DNA from: Phycisphaerales bacterium
GTDB taxonomy: Bacteria; Planctomycetota; Phycisphaerae; Sedimentisphaerales; Anaerohalosphaeraceae
Assembly: GCA_003152975.1 (NCBI GenBank)
Contig: PMBP01000203.1
Span: forward strand, 1-6,957
Direction of reading: 5' to 3'
DNA: 6,957 bases
Of this stretch, positions 1-5,770 are shown piece by piece (position 1 is the stretch's first letter; each line of letters starts with the position of its first letter). A program made the position numbers and the translations under genes. The notes under the pieces are model-generated. The model saw only the letters and a list, made by a program, of their open reading frames with translations. It searched no databases and was not told where the DNA came from.

Positions 1-49
1 GCCGCCCGCCGCCGCCGTGGGCCAGCAGGATCGGTTTGGATTCTTTCAC
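1..49 (-). CDS. hypE: HypE, hydrogenase maturation protein (N-terminus only)
   Basis: Only the first 16 codons are in the window; the gene continues beyond base 1. The visible translation, starting at a GTG codon (49-47), reads MKESKPILLAHGGGGR. This matches the conserved N-terminus of HypE (ILLAHG followed by a Gly-rich stretch, part of the AIR-synthase-like ATP-binding fold). HypE is carbamoylated by HypF on its C-terminal cysteine (not visible here), then uses ATP to dehydrate the thiocarboxamide to a thiocyanate that supplies the CN ligands of [NiFe]-hydrogenase. The start is supported by a GGAG motif at 62-59, nine bases upstream, and by a 4-bp GTGA overlap with the hypD stop, which suggests translational coupling. 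Its position after hypD agrees with a common hypFCDE order. The call rests on a short peptide plus strong context. Confidence 0.9.
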   Translation of the reverse strand, partial: MKESKPILLAHGGGGR

Positions 50-1125
50 GCGTGGGTACTCCGGCTGTGTCCATATTTGTACCAGGCCGAACAGGCGCCT
101 TCGCTGCTGACCATGCATGGGCCGACGGGCGTGTCGGGATTGCAGACCTTGGCAAACAGCGCACAGTCCGGCGGGTCGATCAGTCCGCACAGCACCTCGC
201 CACAGCGGCAACCCGGTAATTCCTTGCCGGGAACCTCTTCAATCCCGAAGCGGGCCATCGCATCGTATTGACTGTATTCGGTCCGAAGCCGCAGACTCCC
301 CATCGGAATCCTTCCCAGCCCCCTCCACAATCCATCATAGGGCTCGAAATATTGACTGATCAGCTTCTGGGCGGTGAGATTGCCCTTGGGCGTCACGACA
401 GCGTGATAGACCGACGAGACCTGCGGTCGCTTGTCGGCCAGTTGCTGGCAGATTTCCGCAAGGCCCGACAGGATCTGCAGCGGCTCGAATCCCGCCACGA
501 CGCACGGTACGCCGAACCGCTCGACCACGGGCCGATAGGCATCCGAGCCAATGATCACGGTGACATGGCCGGGACACAGAAACGCGTCGATCCGATGGTT
601 CATCCCGCCAAGCAGGGCGTTCATCGCCGGCACGACCACCTTGTGCCCGCATAGCACGCAGAAATTGTCCAGCTCCAGCCGCTCGGCCTCGGCGACGGCG
701 ACAGCCGTTGCCGGTGTGGTCGTCTCAAAACCGACAGCCAAGAAGACGACGATCTTTTTCGGGTTTTTCCGGGCCAGTTGAACCGCGTCGTCGCTGCTGA
801 TAACCACCTCGACATTCCGCAGTCCCAGCGTTTCCAGCGATCCGGCAGACCCCGGCACGCGGATCATGTCGCCGTAGGTGGCAATCAGGATATCCGGCCG
901 CTGGACCAGCTTGAGGACGACATCGATGTAGCTCTGGTCGGTCACGCACACCGGGCAGCCCGGCCCCGACAACAGCTTGAGCGTCTTGGGCAGCAGCGTA
1001 CGGATCCCTCCGCGAAAGATCGAAACCGTGTGCGTACCGCAGACCTCCATGACTTGGATCGGCCGGCCGATTTTGGCGCAGGCCTCGTTCATCCGAACAA
1101 ATGCGGTTTGGAGATCGAGGTTCAT
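46..1125 (-). CDS. hypD: HypD, [NiFe]-hydrogenase Fe(CN)2CO assembly scaffold
   Basis: This 359-residue protein has the normal HypD length (E. coli about 373). HypD is a cytoplasmic Fe-S protein that pairs with HypC; the Fe(CN)2CO moiety is assembled on the HypCD complex using cyanide delivered from HypE. Visible family motifs are MEVCGTHT (Cys29), GPGCPVCVT (Cys57 and Cys60), TYGDMIRVPG near 83-92, GFETTTP at 132-138, CPGHVTVIIG at 184-193 and GFEPLQIL at 212-219. The C-terminal part holds cysteines 306, 308, 313, 321, 328, 337 and 345, the zone that provides the [4Fe-4S] ligands in characterised HypDs, ending in SSEGACSAWYKYG. The ATG start overlaps the hypC stop by 4 bp and has a strong GGAGG at 1139-1135, nine bases upstream. 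The stop overlaps hypE by 4 bp. No key residue appears missing. Confidence 0.98.
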   Translation of the reverse strand: MNLDLQTAFVRMNEACAKIGRPIQVMEVCGTHTVSIFRGGIRTLLPKTLKLLSGPGCPVCVTDQSYIDVVLKLVQRPDILIATYGDMIRVPGSAGSLETLGLRNVEVVISSDDAVQLARKNPKKIVVFLAVGFETTTPATAVAVAEAERLELDNFCVLCGHKVVVPAMNALLGGMNHRIDAFLCPGHVTVIIGSDAYRPVVERFGVPCVVAGFEPLQILSGLAEICQQLADKRPQVSSVYHAVVTPKGNLTAQKLISQYFEPYDGLWRGLGRIPMGSLRLRTEYSQYDAMARFGIEEVPGKELPGCRCGEVLCGLIDPPDCALFAKVCNPDTPVGPCMVSSEGACSAWYKYGHSRSTHA

Positions 1126-1391
1126 GCGTCACCCCCTCCCTTCGCAAGATCCTCAAAGCCGGTCGTAATCTCATCCGACGGCATCTGGATCTGCTTGAGC
1201 AGTTCCCAGGTCTCGTTGGCCTCCGCCTCTTCGACCGTCGAGATCGCATAGCCCGCGTGCACCAGCACCAGGTCGCCGAGTTTGACCTCGGGCGTCAGGG
1301 TCGTGCGGATCTGCCAGCGATTTCCCATCGCGTCGGCGATCGCATGGTCCCCGTCCAGTTGCACGATTCGAGCCGGCATGGCCAGACACAT
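1122..1391 (-). CDS. hypC: HypC, hydrogenase assembly chaperone (HypC/HybG family)
   Basis: This 89-residue protein matches the family length (about 90). HypC is a small cytoplasmic chaperone that binds iron through the N-terminal Cys2 with HypD, carries the Fe(CN)2CO unit to the hydrogenase large-subunit precursor, and keeps that precursor open until nickel is inserted. The sequence shows the signature MCLAMPARI at 1-9 with the essential Cys2, and the beta-barrel motif GDLVLVHAGYAI at 39-50 (usually GDYVLVHVGFAI), followed by an acidic helix ending in LLKQIQ. The start at 1391-1389 is fixed by the need for Cys at position 2 and by GAAAGGAA at 1404-1397; open frame upstream of it would give a non-family extension over hypF. 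It lies 14 bp after the hypF stop and overlaps hypD by 4 bp, so co-transcription is very likely. Confidence 0.97.
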   Translation of the reverse strand: MCLAMPARIVQLDGDHAIADAMGNRWQIRTTLTPEVKLGDLVLVHAGYAISTVEEAEANETWELLKQIQMPSDEITTGFEDLAKGGGDA

Positions 1392-1396
1392 GGTCG

Positions 1397-1404
1397 TTCC
1401 TTTC
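1397..1404 (-). promoter_or_regulatory. Ribosome binding site of hypC
   Basis: In the 14-bp gap between hypF and hypC the minus strand reads GAAAGGAA, with AGGA seven bases or fewer from the ATG at 1391-1389. It selects the start that gives the family N-terminus MCLAMPARI instead of an upstream in-frame codon inside hypF. Confidence 0.7.
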
Positions 1405-1405
1405 G

Positions 1406-3709
1406 TTATCGCTGTTCCCGCCGCACCATCGCTGCGGCGATCGCGGCCTGCCCCAGGGCAATGCCGCCGTCGTTGACGGGAACCTGCTGTTTCCATAATA
1501 CGCGAAAACCGTCGGTTTTCAACAGGCCGATCAGGCGATTGGCCAAAAGACGGTTACAGAATACCCCGCCGCTGAGAGCGACGGTGTCGAGCTTGCGGTG
1601 TTGCCGCGCCTGCCGCGCCAAAGCCAGAAAGGCCGCCGCAAGCGTGTTGTGAAACGCCGCCGCGATCCGGCGGATATCGTTTTCCCCTCGGATGTCAGCC
1701 GCCATCGCCCGCAACATCGGGCGAAGATCGATCAGCCAACCCTGCTCAGTATCTTCCGCCAGATCAAACGGGTACTCGTCATCGCAAGTGGGATCGGCCG
1801 CCGCCTCCAGCGCCATCGGCAACTGGGTCTCGAACCGGTTGGCCGTCCCCAGACCCAGCATTGCCGCAACGGCATCGAACACCCGGCCCAGACTCGATGT
1901 CGGTACCGTATTGACGCCGCGGGCGATCTGTTCGGCAATCATTTTCCGCCTTGCCGCATCCGGTTCGATCCGGCCGAGGAGCCAATCGTATTCGCAGAGA
2001 TCATCGGCAAGCAATCCCATCAGCGGCCGGATCGCCTCCTTGGCTGCCAGATCGCCACCCGCCAACGGATAATACCGCAGGTGCCCGAACCGCTGAAAGC
2101 TAACGAGCGAGGCGATCAGACATTCGCAGCCCCAGATGGCCCCATCGGTCCCGAAGCCCGTCCCGTCGGCCACCAGACCGATGACCTGGCCGGCACAACG
2201 GTATTCCGCCAGAGCGCCGGCAATGTGCGCCCAATGATGCTGGACGGGAATAACTCGTTTGATTCCCAGCGAACGGGCATACTGCGTCGAAAGGTAACCG
2301 GGATGCAGATCGCAGGCGACCATCTGCGGCCGGACATCGAACAATTGCCGCAGATGCCGAATCGATCGCGTGTAATGGCGATAGACCAGCCCATCCTCGA
2401 GGTCGCCGATGTGTTCGCTGAGAATGAATTGCCGCCCCTTGACCAGACAGAAGGTATTCTTGAGGTCCGCCCCGCAGGCCAGGATTTCCTTGCTCGCCGG
2501 TTCGTCGCCGAGAATCGGCCCCGGAACAAACCCGCGGGCCCGTCGCAAAAACGACGGTTGTCCATCGACAATGTGCATGACCGAATCGTCGAGCTGACGA
2601 AAGATCTCGCGGTCGTGCATGACAAACGCGTCGGCTACGCCGGATAGCTTATTCAGGGCCTCGTCGTTTTTACAGATCAGCGGCTCGTCGGCGAGATTAG
2701 CGCTGGTCATCACAAGCAACTCGATTCCCGCCTCGGCAAACAGCAGATGATGCAGGGGTGCGTAACAGAGCATCAAACCCAGCGTCCGCGTCCCCGTCGC
2801 AACCGACGGCGCAATCGGCCGGTCCGGGTTCGGCTTTTGATCCAGCAACACAATCGGCGCCTGCGGACTGATTAGCAGCGATCGTGCGGCCGCATCCACC
2901 GCCGCATATCGCTCGATTATCTCCAGCGATGCCGCCATCATCGCGAAGGGTTTATCGTCGTGATGTTTGCGCTGCCGGAGCCGTTGCACGGCCTGCTCGT
3001 TGAAGGCATCCACGGCCAGATGAAATCCGCCGATCCCCTTGATCGCGACAATCCGGCCCTCCCGCAGCATCCGTGCGGCCGCAACGATGACCTTGTCACC
3101 GTCGCTCTCGATCGTCTTGCCCAGCGGATCGCACAGCCAGATCTTCGGCCCGCAGGCCAAACACGCCACCGGCTGCGCGTGAAATCGCCGGTCCGCCGGG
3201 TCGCCGTACTGGCCGCCGCACCGCGGACACATCGCAAACGCCGCCATCGTCGTGTTGGCCCGATCATAGGGCACCGTCCGGATGATGGAATATCGCGGCC
3301 CGCAATTGGTGCAGTTGATAAACGGGTACCGATAGCGGAAATCCTGCGGGTCCTTCATCTCCCTCACGCAATCCCCACATGCGGCCGTATCGTTCGAAAC
3401 CTCCGTGATCTCCGCGGCATCGTCGCTTTCGCTGTGCCGAATGGAAAAATCGATCTCGTCCGATAACATTTCAATCGGTTGGGAGCGAATCGACGAAACT
3501 TGCATCAGCGGCGGCAGACGCGAAGCATCATTTAGAATCTCGACGAGCCGGTCAATGTGTTCGGAGTCCCCCTGGGCCTCGATGGTTACGCCTTGGCTAT
3601 CATTCTGAACCCAGCCGTTGAGGCGCAGACCCGCAGCAACCCTCCACACGAACGGCCGACATCCCACCCCCTGAACACGGCCGGTGATTTCAATGCGAAC
3701 ACGCTTCAA
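1406..3709 (-). CDS. hypF: HypF, carbamoyltransferase for hydrogenase maturation
   Basis: This 767-residue protein is full length (E. coli HypF about 750). HypF hydrolyses carbamoyl phosphate, forms carbamoyl-AMP with ATP, and transfers the carbamoyl group to the C-terminal cysteine of HypE, the first step of CN-ligand synthesis. Four family modules are visible in order. The first is an acylphosphatase domain at about 1-95 with GRVQGVGCRPF (Arg18) and Asn36. The second is a double zinc finger with paired cysteines 111/114, 133/136, 161/164 and 183/186. The third is a YrdC-like domain at about 200-395 with KHHDDKPF at 248-255 and TSAN at 335-338. The fourth is a Kae1-like domain with HHWAH at 491-495, ADGTGFGTDG at 514-523, SGGVFCN at 713-719 and NDGGIALGQ at 746-754. 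The start is TTG. It is the first gene of the visible hyp operon. Small departures are Cys17 where the acylphosphatase motif usually has Phe, and Trp493 in the middle of the HxxxH metal motif. Confidence 0.98.
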   Translation of the reverse strand: MKRVRIEITGRVQGVGCRPFVWRVAAGLRLNGWVQNDSQGVTIEAQGDSEHIDRLVEILNDASRLPPLMQVSSIRSQPIEMLSDEIDFSIRHSESDDAAEITEVSNDTAACGDCVREMKDPQDFRYRYPFINCTNCGPRYSIIRTVPYDRANTTMAAFAMCPRCGGQYGDPADRRFHAQPVACLACGPKIWLCDPLGKTIESDGDKVIVAAARMLREGRIVAIKGIGGFHLAVDAFNEQAVQRLRQRKHHDDKPFAMMAASLEIIERYAAVDAAARSLLISPQAPIVLLDQKPNPDRPIAPSVATGTRTLGLMLCYAPLHHLLFAEAGIELLVMTSANLADEPLICKNDEALNKLSGVADAFVMHDREIFRQLDDSVMHIVDGQPSFLRRARGFVPGPILGDEPASKEILACGADLKNTFCLVKGRQFILSEHIGDLEDGLVYRHYTRSIRHLRQLFDVRPQMVACDLHPGYLSTQYARSLGIKRVIPVQHHWAHIAGALAEYRCAGQVIGLVADGTGFGTDGAIWGCECLIASLVSFQRFGHLRYYPLAGGDLAAKEAIRPLMGLLADDLCEYDWLLGRIEPDAARRKMIAEQIARGVNTVPTSSLGRVFDAVAAMLGLGTANRFETQLPMALEAAADPTCDDEYPFDLAEDTEQGWLIDLRPMLRAMAADIRGENDIRRIAAAFHNTLAAAFLALARQARQHRKLDTVALSGGVFCNRLLANRLIGLLKTDGFRVLWKQQVPVNDGGIALGQAAIAAAMVRREQR

Positions 3710-3713
3710 ACAG

Positions 3714-3718
3714 TCTCC
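3714..3718 (-). promoter_or_regulatory. Ribosome binding site deciding the hypF TTG start
   Basis: The minus strand reads GGAGA (3718-3714), then CTGT, then TTG (3709-3707). The frame upstream of TTG reaches a TAA (3760-3758) without meeting any ATG, GTG or TTG. The protein from this TTG begins MKRVRIEITGRVQGVG, which puts the acylphosphatase motif at its normal distance from the N-terminus. TTG is therefore the only plausible start. Confidence 0.75.
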
Positions 3719-3730
3719 ACAGATGACCGT

Positions 3731-3766
3731 CTTATTCGAATGTACCGGAATAGTTTCTTATCGAAT
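3731..3766. repeat. Direct repeat upstream of hypF
   Basis: CTTATTCGAAT (3731-3741) recurs as CTTATCGAAT (3757-3766), differing by one missing T, with starts 26 bp apart. The repeats lie 22-57 bp upstream of the hypF start and overlap the only weak promoter candidate for that gene. They could be regulator half-sites, but such short repeats also occur by chance in AT-rich sequence. Confidence 0.3.
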
Positions 3767-3892
3767 CAATCCCGGTTCGGCCTTCAAATTCGGCCCGACA
3801 CACAAAATTCTTTTACGACCGATAATCCTTTTGGTGTGGCCGGAAAATCGAAACAAATCTTAACAACTTCTTTATGGTTCGTAAATAATTCC

Positions 3893-3921
3893 TTGACATT
3901 CATGGCGGTTCATGGTACAAT
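3893..3921 (+). promoter_or_regulatory. Near-consensus sigma70-type promoter on the plus strand
   Basis: TTGACA (3893-3898) is a perfect -35 box. After exactly 17 bp comes TACAAT (3916-3921), a five-of-six -10 box, preceded by TG at 3913-3914 with one base between, as in an extended -10. The AT-rich stretch just upstream (about 3880-3892, GTAAATAATTCC) could act as an UP element. Transcription would begin near 3928 and run rightward, towards the 3' end of the minus-strand pseudoprotease gene. No recognisable plus-strand gene follows, so the transcript is unknown. Promoter activity is an inference from the motif match. Confidence 0.7.
3899..3915. repeat. TTCATGG direct repeat inside the promoter spacer
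   Basis: TTCATGG occurs at 3899-3905 and again at 3909-3915, separated by CGG. The 10-bp period puts both copies on the same DNA face. Together they fill the whole spacer between the -35 and -10 boxes, a classic place for a repressor or a spacer-distorting activator to bind. No specific regulator family can be named from this alone. Confidence 0.4.
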
Positions 3922-3928
3922 ACGACCA

Positions 3929-3961
3929 ATGAATGAAGTTCAGCAACTTACCGGGGGGTAA
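3929..3961 (+). CDS. Possible leaderless 10-residue leader peptide
   Basis: ATG at 3929 opens a 10-codon frame, MNEVQQLTGG, ending in TAA at 3959-3961. The predicted transcription start of the plus-strand promoter lies at about 3928, so this would be a leaderless or nearly leaderless message. The ORF ends inside the 3' arm of the hairpin at 3947-3962, so a translating ribosome would disturb that structure. The peptide shows no homopolymeric codon run typical of amino-acid attenuators. Short ORFs of this size are common by chance; only the position relative to the promoter makes it notable. Confidence 0.15.
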   Translation: MNEVQQLTGG

Positions 3962-3962
3962 G
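3947..3962 (+). other. Hairpin covering a G-rich stretch before ATG 3966
   Basis: CTTACC (3947-3952) and GGTAAG (3957-3962) are perfect inverted repeats enclosing GGGG. The G-run 3953-3958, the only ribosome-binding-like element before ATG 3966, would lie in the loop and stem. A competing stem AAGTT (3936-3940) with AACTT (3945-3949) shares bases 3947-3949, so two mutually exclusive folds are possible. Neither is followed by a T-run, so this is not a terminator. Confidence 0.3.
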
Positions 3963-3965
3963 AAA

Positions 3966-4307
3966 ATGATAGGTCCAACGACATTTCAAAAGTTTTACCT
4001 GGCGATGATCGCCGGCAGGGGTCCGCCGGTAACTGACCCGGAACCTTTTGTTAACCCTTTAACCGACAGGATTACGACAATGCCAATGACTACGACAACC
4101 CGAATGAGCCAATCGCCTAACGCAACGCCACCGAGCCACAACGCCCATGACGGCCGTGACCCGCCGGATTGTCCCCGTGGACTGCTTCTTTGCTTGCGCG
4201 ACCCGCCCCCCCTTGATCAATCCATCCGTCACTTCGATTCAGAATCGGCCTTCGTTTCCCGCACATTCACCAGCTTGCCAATCCCATATTGCTGGGCAAT
4301 CCGTTGA
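3966..4307 (+). CDS. Doubtful small ORF downstream of the plus-strand promoter
   Basis: The frame from ATG 3966 to TGA 4305-4307 encodes 113 residues beginning MIGPTTFQKFYLAMIAG. An in-frame ATG at 3933 would add 11 more. I recognise no family. The protein is rich in Thr, Pro, Ser and Met in its middle, and the last 79 bp are antisense to the end of the pseudoprotease gene, so the C-terminal third is probably not under selection in this frame. In its favour are the strong promoter about 40 bp upstream and a G-run about eight bases before the ATG. It could equally be untranslated sequence of a small RNA. It is reported because it is the only sizeable plus-strand frame that this promoter could serve. 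Confidence 0.15.
   Translation: MIGPTTFQKFYLAMIAGRGPPVTDPEPFVNPLTDRITTMPMTTTTRMSQSPNATPPSHNAHDGRDPPDCPRGLLLCLRDPPPLDQSIRHFDSESAFVSRTFTSLPIPYCWAIR
4001..4030 (+). other. Overlapping inverted repeats downstream of the plus-strand promoter
   Basis: GGCGA (4001-4005) with TCGCC (4009-4013) around TGA forms one small hairpin. GCCGGC (4011-4016) with GCCGGT (4025-4030), allowing one G-T pair, forms another around an 8-base loop. They share bases 4011-4013 and cannot form together. No T-run follows on either strand, so a simple intrinsic terminator is unlikely. They may be part of a structured RNA or just GC-rich background. Confidence 0.2.
4073..4108 (+). repeat. Two-copy 18-bp imperfect tandem repeat
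   Basis: TACGACAATGCCAATGAC (4073-4090) is followed directly by TACGACAACCCGAATGAG (4091-4108), with 14 of 18 positions identical. The unit is a multiple of three. In the frame starting at 4055 it reads YDNAND-YDNPNE and then PIA and a stop at 4118-4120, resembling an acidic Asp/Asn-rich tail. That frame is closed upstream by TAA at 4052-4054 and is not the frame of the ORF starting at 3966. Confidence 0.5.
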
Positions 4308-5770
4308 TCGGCCGCCGGTAGCCCCTCCCGCGAAATGACGATCGTCGGGTTTTCCTGTTCGAACTCCAGCGTGTGAAACGGCGACATCGCATTGGCCGTC
4401 AGAATGCTCAAGACCTCCGACAGATTCTTCACTTCCACGCCGTTGACCTTGCGAATCACCAGCCGGCCGAGCATGTGATAGCCGAGATTGATATCCGCCG
4501 GAAGCACATAGCTGAGCACGACAACCTGCTGCCGCTTGTCGGTCGGCTCGAAGCCCTTGTTGTGGAGGTAGTTATACAGATGTGGCGGGGTCTTGCCCTC
4601 CCAGCCCTCGCCCCACATCTCCAGATAATCCCGTGTGAGCTTCTGGATCACATAGCCGCCGACGACGATGTACTCGGGCGGATTGCCGTATTCGTACCAC
4701 GGCACAAGCATCCGGGCCGCATCGATCCGCTGGGCCTTGCCGGCCAGTTCCACCTGCTTGCCTTCGCGCCAGACGGTGAACTTGACCTCGTCTCCTGCCT
4801 TGCGGCTGCTGAGCAGGTGCTGGTATTCCAATTGCCCATACCGCGGGTCTTCATATTTTCCGTGGGCGTCCAGCGTATGCCCATCGATCGCCAGGATCGC
4901 ATCGCCGCCCTGGAGAAGATCGTTGCCGGTGCCCATCCGCCGGACCTTGGCCACATACACGCCATTCTTCAGATCGGCCGGCATCTTCATACTCCGCCGC
5001 AGAGTCGGATCGACCAATGGAATCGTCTCGAACCCTTCGACGCCGAAGCCATCATAGCGGCCCTCGGAGGCGTCGGCCAGAAATGCCCGGATCGTCTCGG
5101 CGGGAATCAGGCCAACCTCGCCGGTTTCATTGTTGGTCCAGCAGGCCATGCCGACCGGCTGATCGTCCACGAAATAGACCCTTCCTCGCCCGAATGTCTT
5201 GGATGCGTTACCCACGACAAAGTTCAGAAAGCTCGCAAACGACGGGACCGATTGAAAGACATCCGCCCGGTCCAAAAATCCCCGACCGCTGGAAATCGTG
5301 CCGTCCGGCGACAGCCAGAAGGTCTTAACCTCGGCTCCCTTGCGATACCCATTCTCAAATCGCACCGGCTTGAGCGGACTGGGGTTGAGCCCTGCGACGG
5401 TCAGTTGCAACAGGCACAGGTTGCTCTCGTAGTCGATGACCTTGATCTTGGCGGGGATCGTCTCGTTTTGCCCGTGCCGCTGGATCTTGATGAAGGCCGC
5501 GTCGCTGACATTCCACGCCGTCGTCAGCACCAGATCCGGCCCCACCGCGCAGCCGTATCCCGCCCGTTCGGCCAGGTCCGGCGTCTTCCACGGCTGGAGC
5601 TGCTCGTACTGATAGGCGGCCACCTGCACGAACACCAGCGAATCCTTCAGTTGCTCTCGCAGGGCGGTTTCCGAGGGGGCCGATGCCGCTGTCGGCTGGG
5701 CCGCGCATCCATTGAGAAAAACGATTGCCAGCAATCCCGTTATCGGTAGTCCGCAGATCCATCGCTTCAT
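4229..5770 (-). CDS. Deg/HtrA-like lipoprotein pseudoprotease with two PDZ domains
   Basis: This 513-residue protein begins MKRWICGLPITGLLAIVFLNGC: a positively charged start, a hydrophobic segment and a lipobox LNGC with Cys22, so it is probably exported and lipid-anchored. Residues about 35-235 follow the trypsin-like HtrA fold, but every catalytic position is changed. TNAHVV becomes TTAWNV (Trp86 for His), the DLALL aspartate is Asn117 in SNLCLL, and GNSGG becomes FGRGR (Arg195 for Ser). PDZ1 spans about 241-345 and a divergent second PDZ about 362-480, with KVNGVEV at 441-447. It parallels the upstream protease throughout, for example RYDGFG in both and YLEMWG against FLETWG. ATG 5770 is chosen over an in-frame upstream extension because it gives the lipoprotein signal, has GGAG at 5782-5779, and overlaps the upstream stop by 4 bp. 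A likely role, by inference, is scaffold, substrate adaptor or regulator of the active partner. Proteolysis by this protein is not expected. Confidence 0.88.
   Translation of the reverse strand: MKRWICGLPITGLLAIVFLNGCAAQPTAASAPSETALREQLKDSLVFVQVAAYQYEQLQPWKTPDLAERAGYGCAVGPDLVLTTAWNVSDAAFIKIQRHGQNETIPAKIKVIDYESNLCLLQLTVAGLNPSPLKPVRFENGYRKGAEVKTFWLSPDGTISSGRGFLDRADVFQSVPSFASFLNFVVGNASKTFGRGRVYFVDDQPVGMACWTNNETGEVGLIPAETIRAFLADASEGRYDGFGVEGFETIPLVDPTLRRSMKMPADLKNGVYVAKVRRMGTGNDLLQGGDAILAIDGHTLDAHGKYEDPRYGQLEYQHLLSSRKAGDEVKFTVWREGKQVELAGKAQRIDAARMLVPWYEYGNPPEYIVVGGYVIQKLTRDYLEMWGEGWEGKTPPHLYNYLHNKGFEPTDKRQQVVVLSYVLPADINLGYHMLGRLVIRKVNGVEVKNLSEVLSILTANAMSPFHTLEFEQENPTIVISREGLPAADQRIAQQYGIGKLVNVRETKADSESK

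Larger units (their letters stand above)
3710..4228. other. AT-rich intergenic region between the deg pair and hypF
   Basis: These 519 bp contain no recognisable conserved gene. The stretch 3841-3900 has only 18 G/C of 60, in sharp contrast with the flanking genes. It should hold the end signal of the protease operon and the hypF promoter, both read on the minus strand. I see no strong hairpin followed by a T-run for the first. For the second there is only a weak candidate, TTGATT (3769-3764), a 19-bp spacer and TACATT (3744-3739). No sigma54-type GG/GC element was found upstream of hypF. The clearest signal is a plus-strand promoter at 3893-3921, described separately with its associated repeats and short ORFs. 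Confidence 0.8.

Noticed and set aside
1598..2647. A 349-codon open frame on the plus strand inside hypF
   Set aside because: It is wholly antisense to a gene with clear HypF motifs along its length. Its translation is rich in Arg, Gln and Pro with no family signature, as expected of a shadow frame in GC-rich DNA.
3710..3960. Sigma54 (-24/-12) promoter for the hydrogenase operon
   Set aside because: Hydrogenase genes are sometimes sigma54-dependent, but no TGGCAC and TTGC pair at the right spacing was seen on the minus strand upstream of hypF.
4011..4030. Intrinsic terminator at the GCCGGC/GCCGGT inverted repeat
   Set aside because: The stem is only six pairs including one G-T, with an 8-base loop, and no T-run follows on either strand.
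3710..4228. CRISPR array, tRNA or insertion-sequence remnant in the intergenic region
   Set aside because: There are no regularly spaced repeats beyond a two-copy 18-bp tandem, no cloverleaf-like set of stems with a T-loop motif, and no transposase fragment or long terminal inverted repeats.
4373..5749. A 458-codon open frame on the plus strand opposite the pseudoprotease
   Set aside because: The minus-strand protein has a signal peptide, lipobox, PDZ domains and a paralogue next door. The antisense translation shows no recognisable domain.
4229..5770. Pseudogene status for the triad-less HtrA-like gene
   Set aside because: The frame is intact over 513 codons, with a lipoprotein signal, a good ribosome site and well-preserved PDZ regions. 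Loss of the triad alone fits a pseudoenzyme better than decay.
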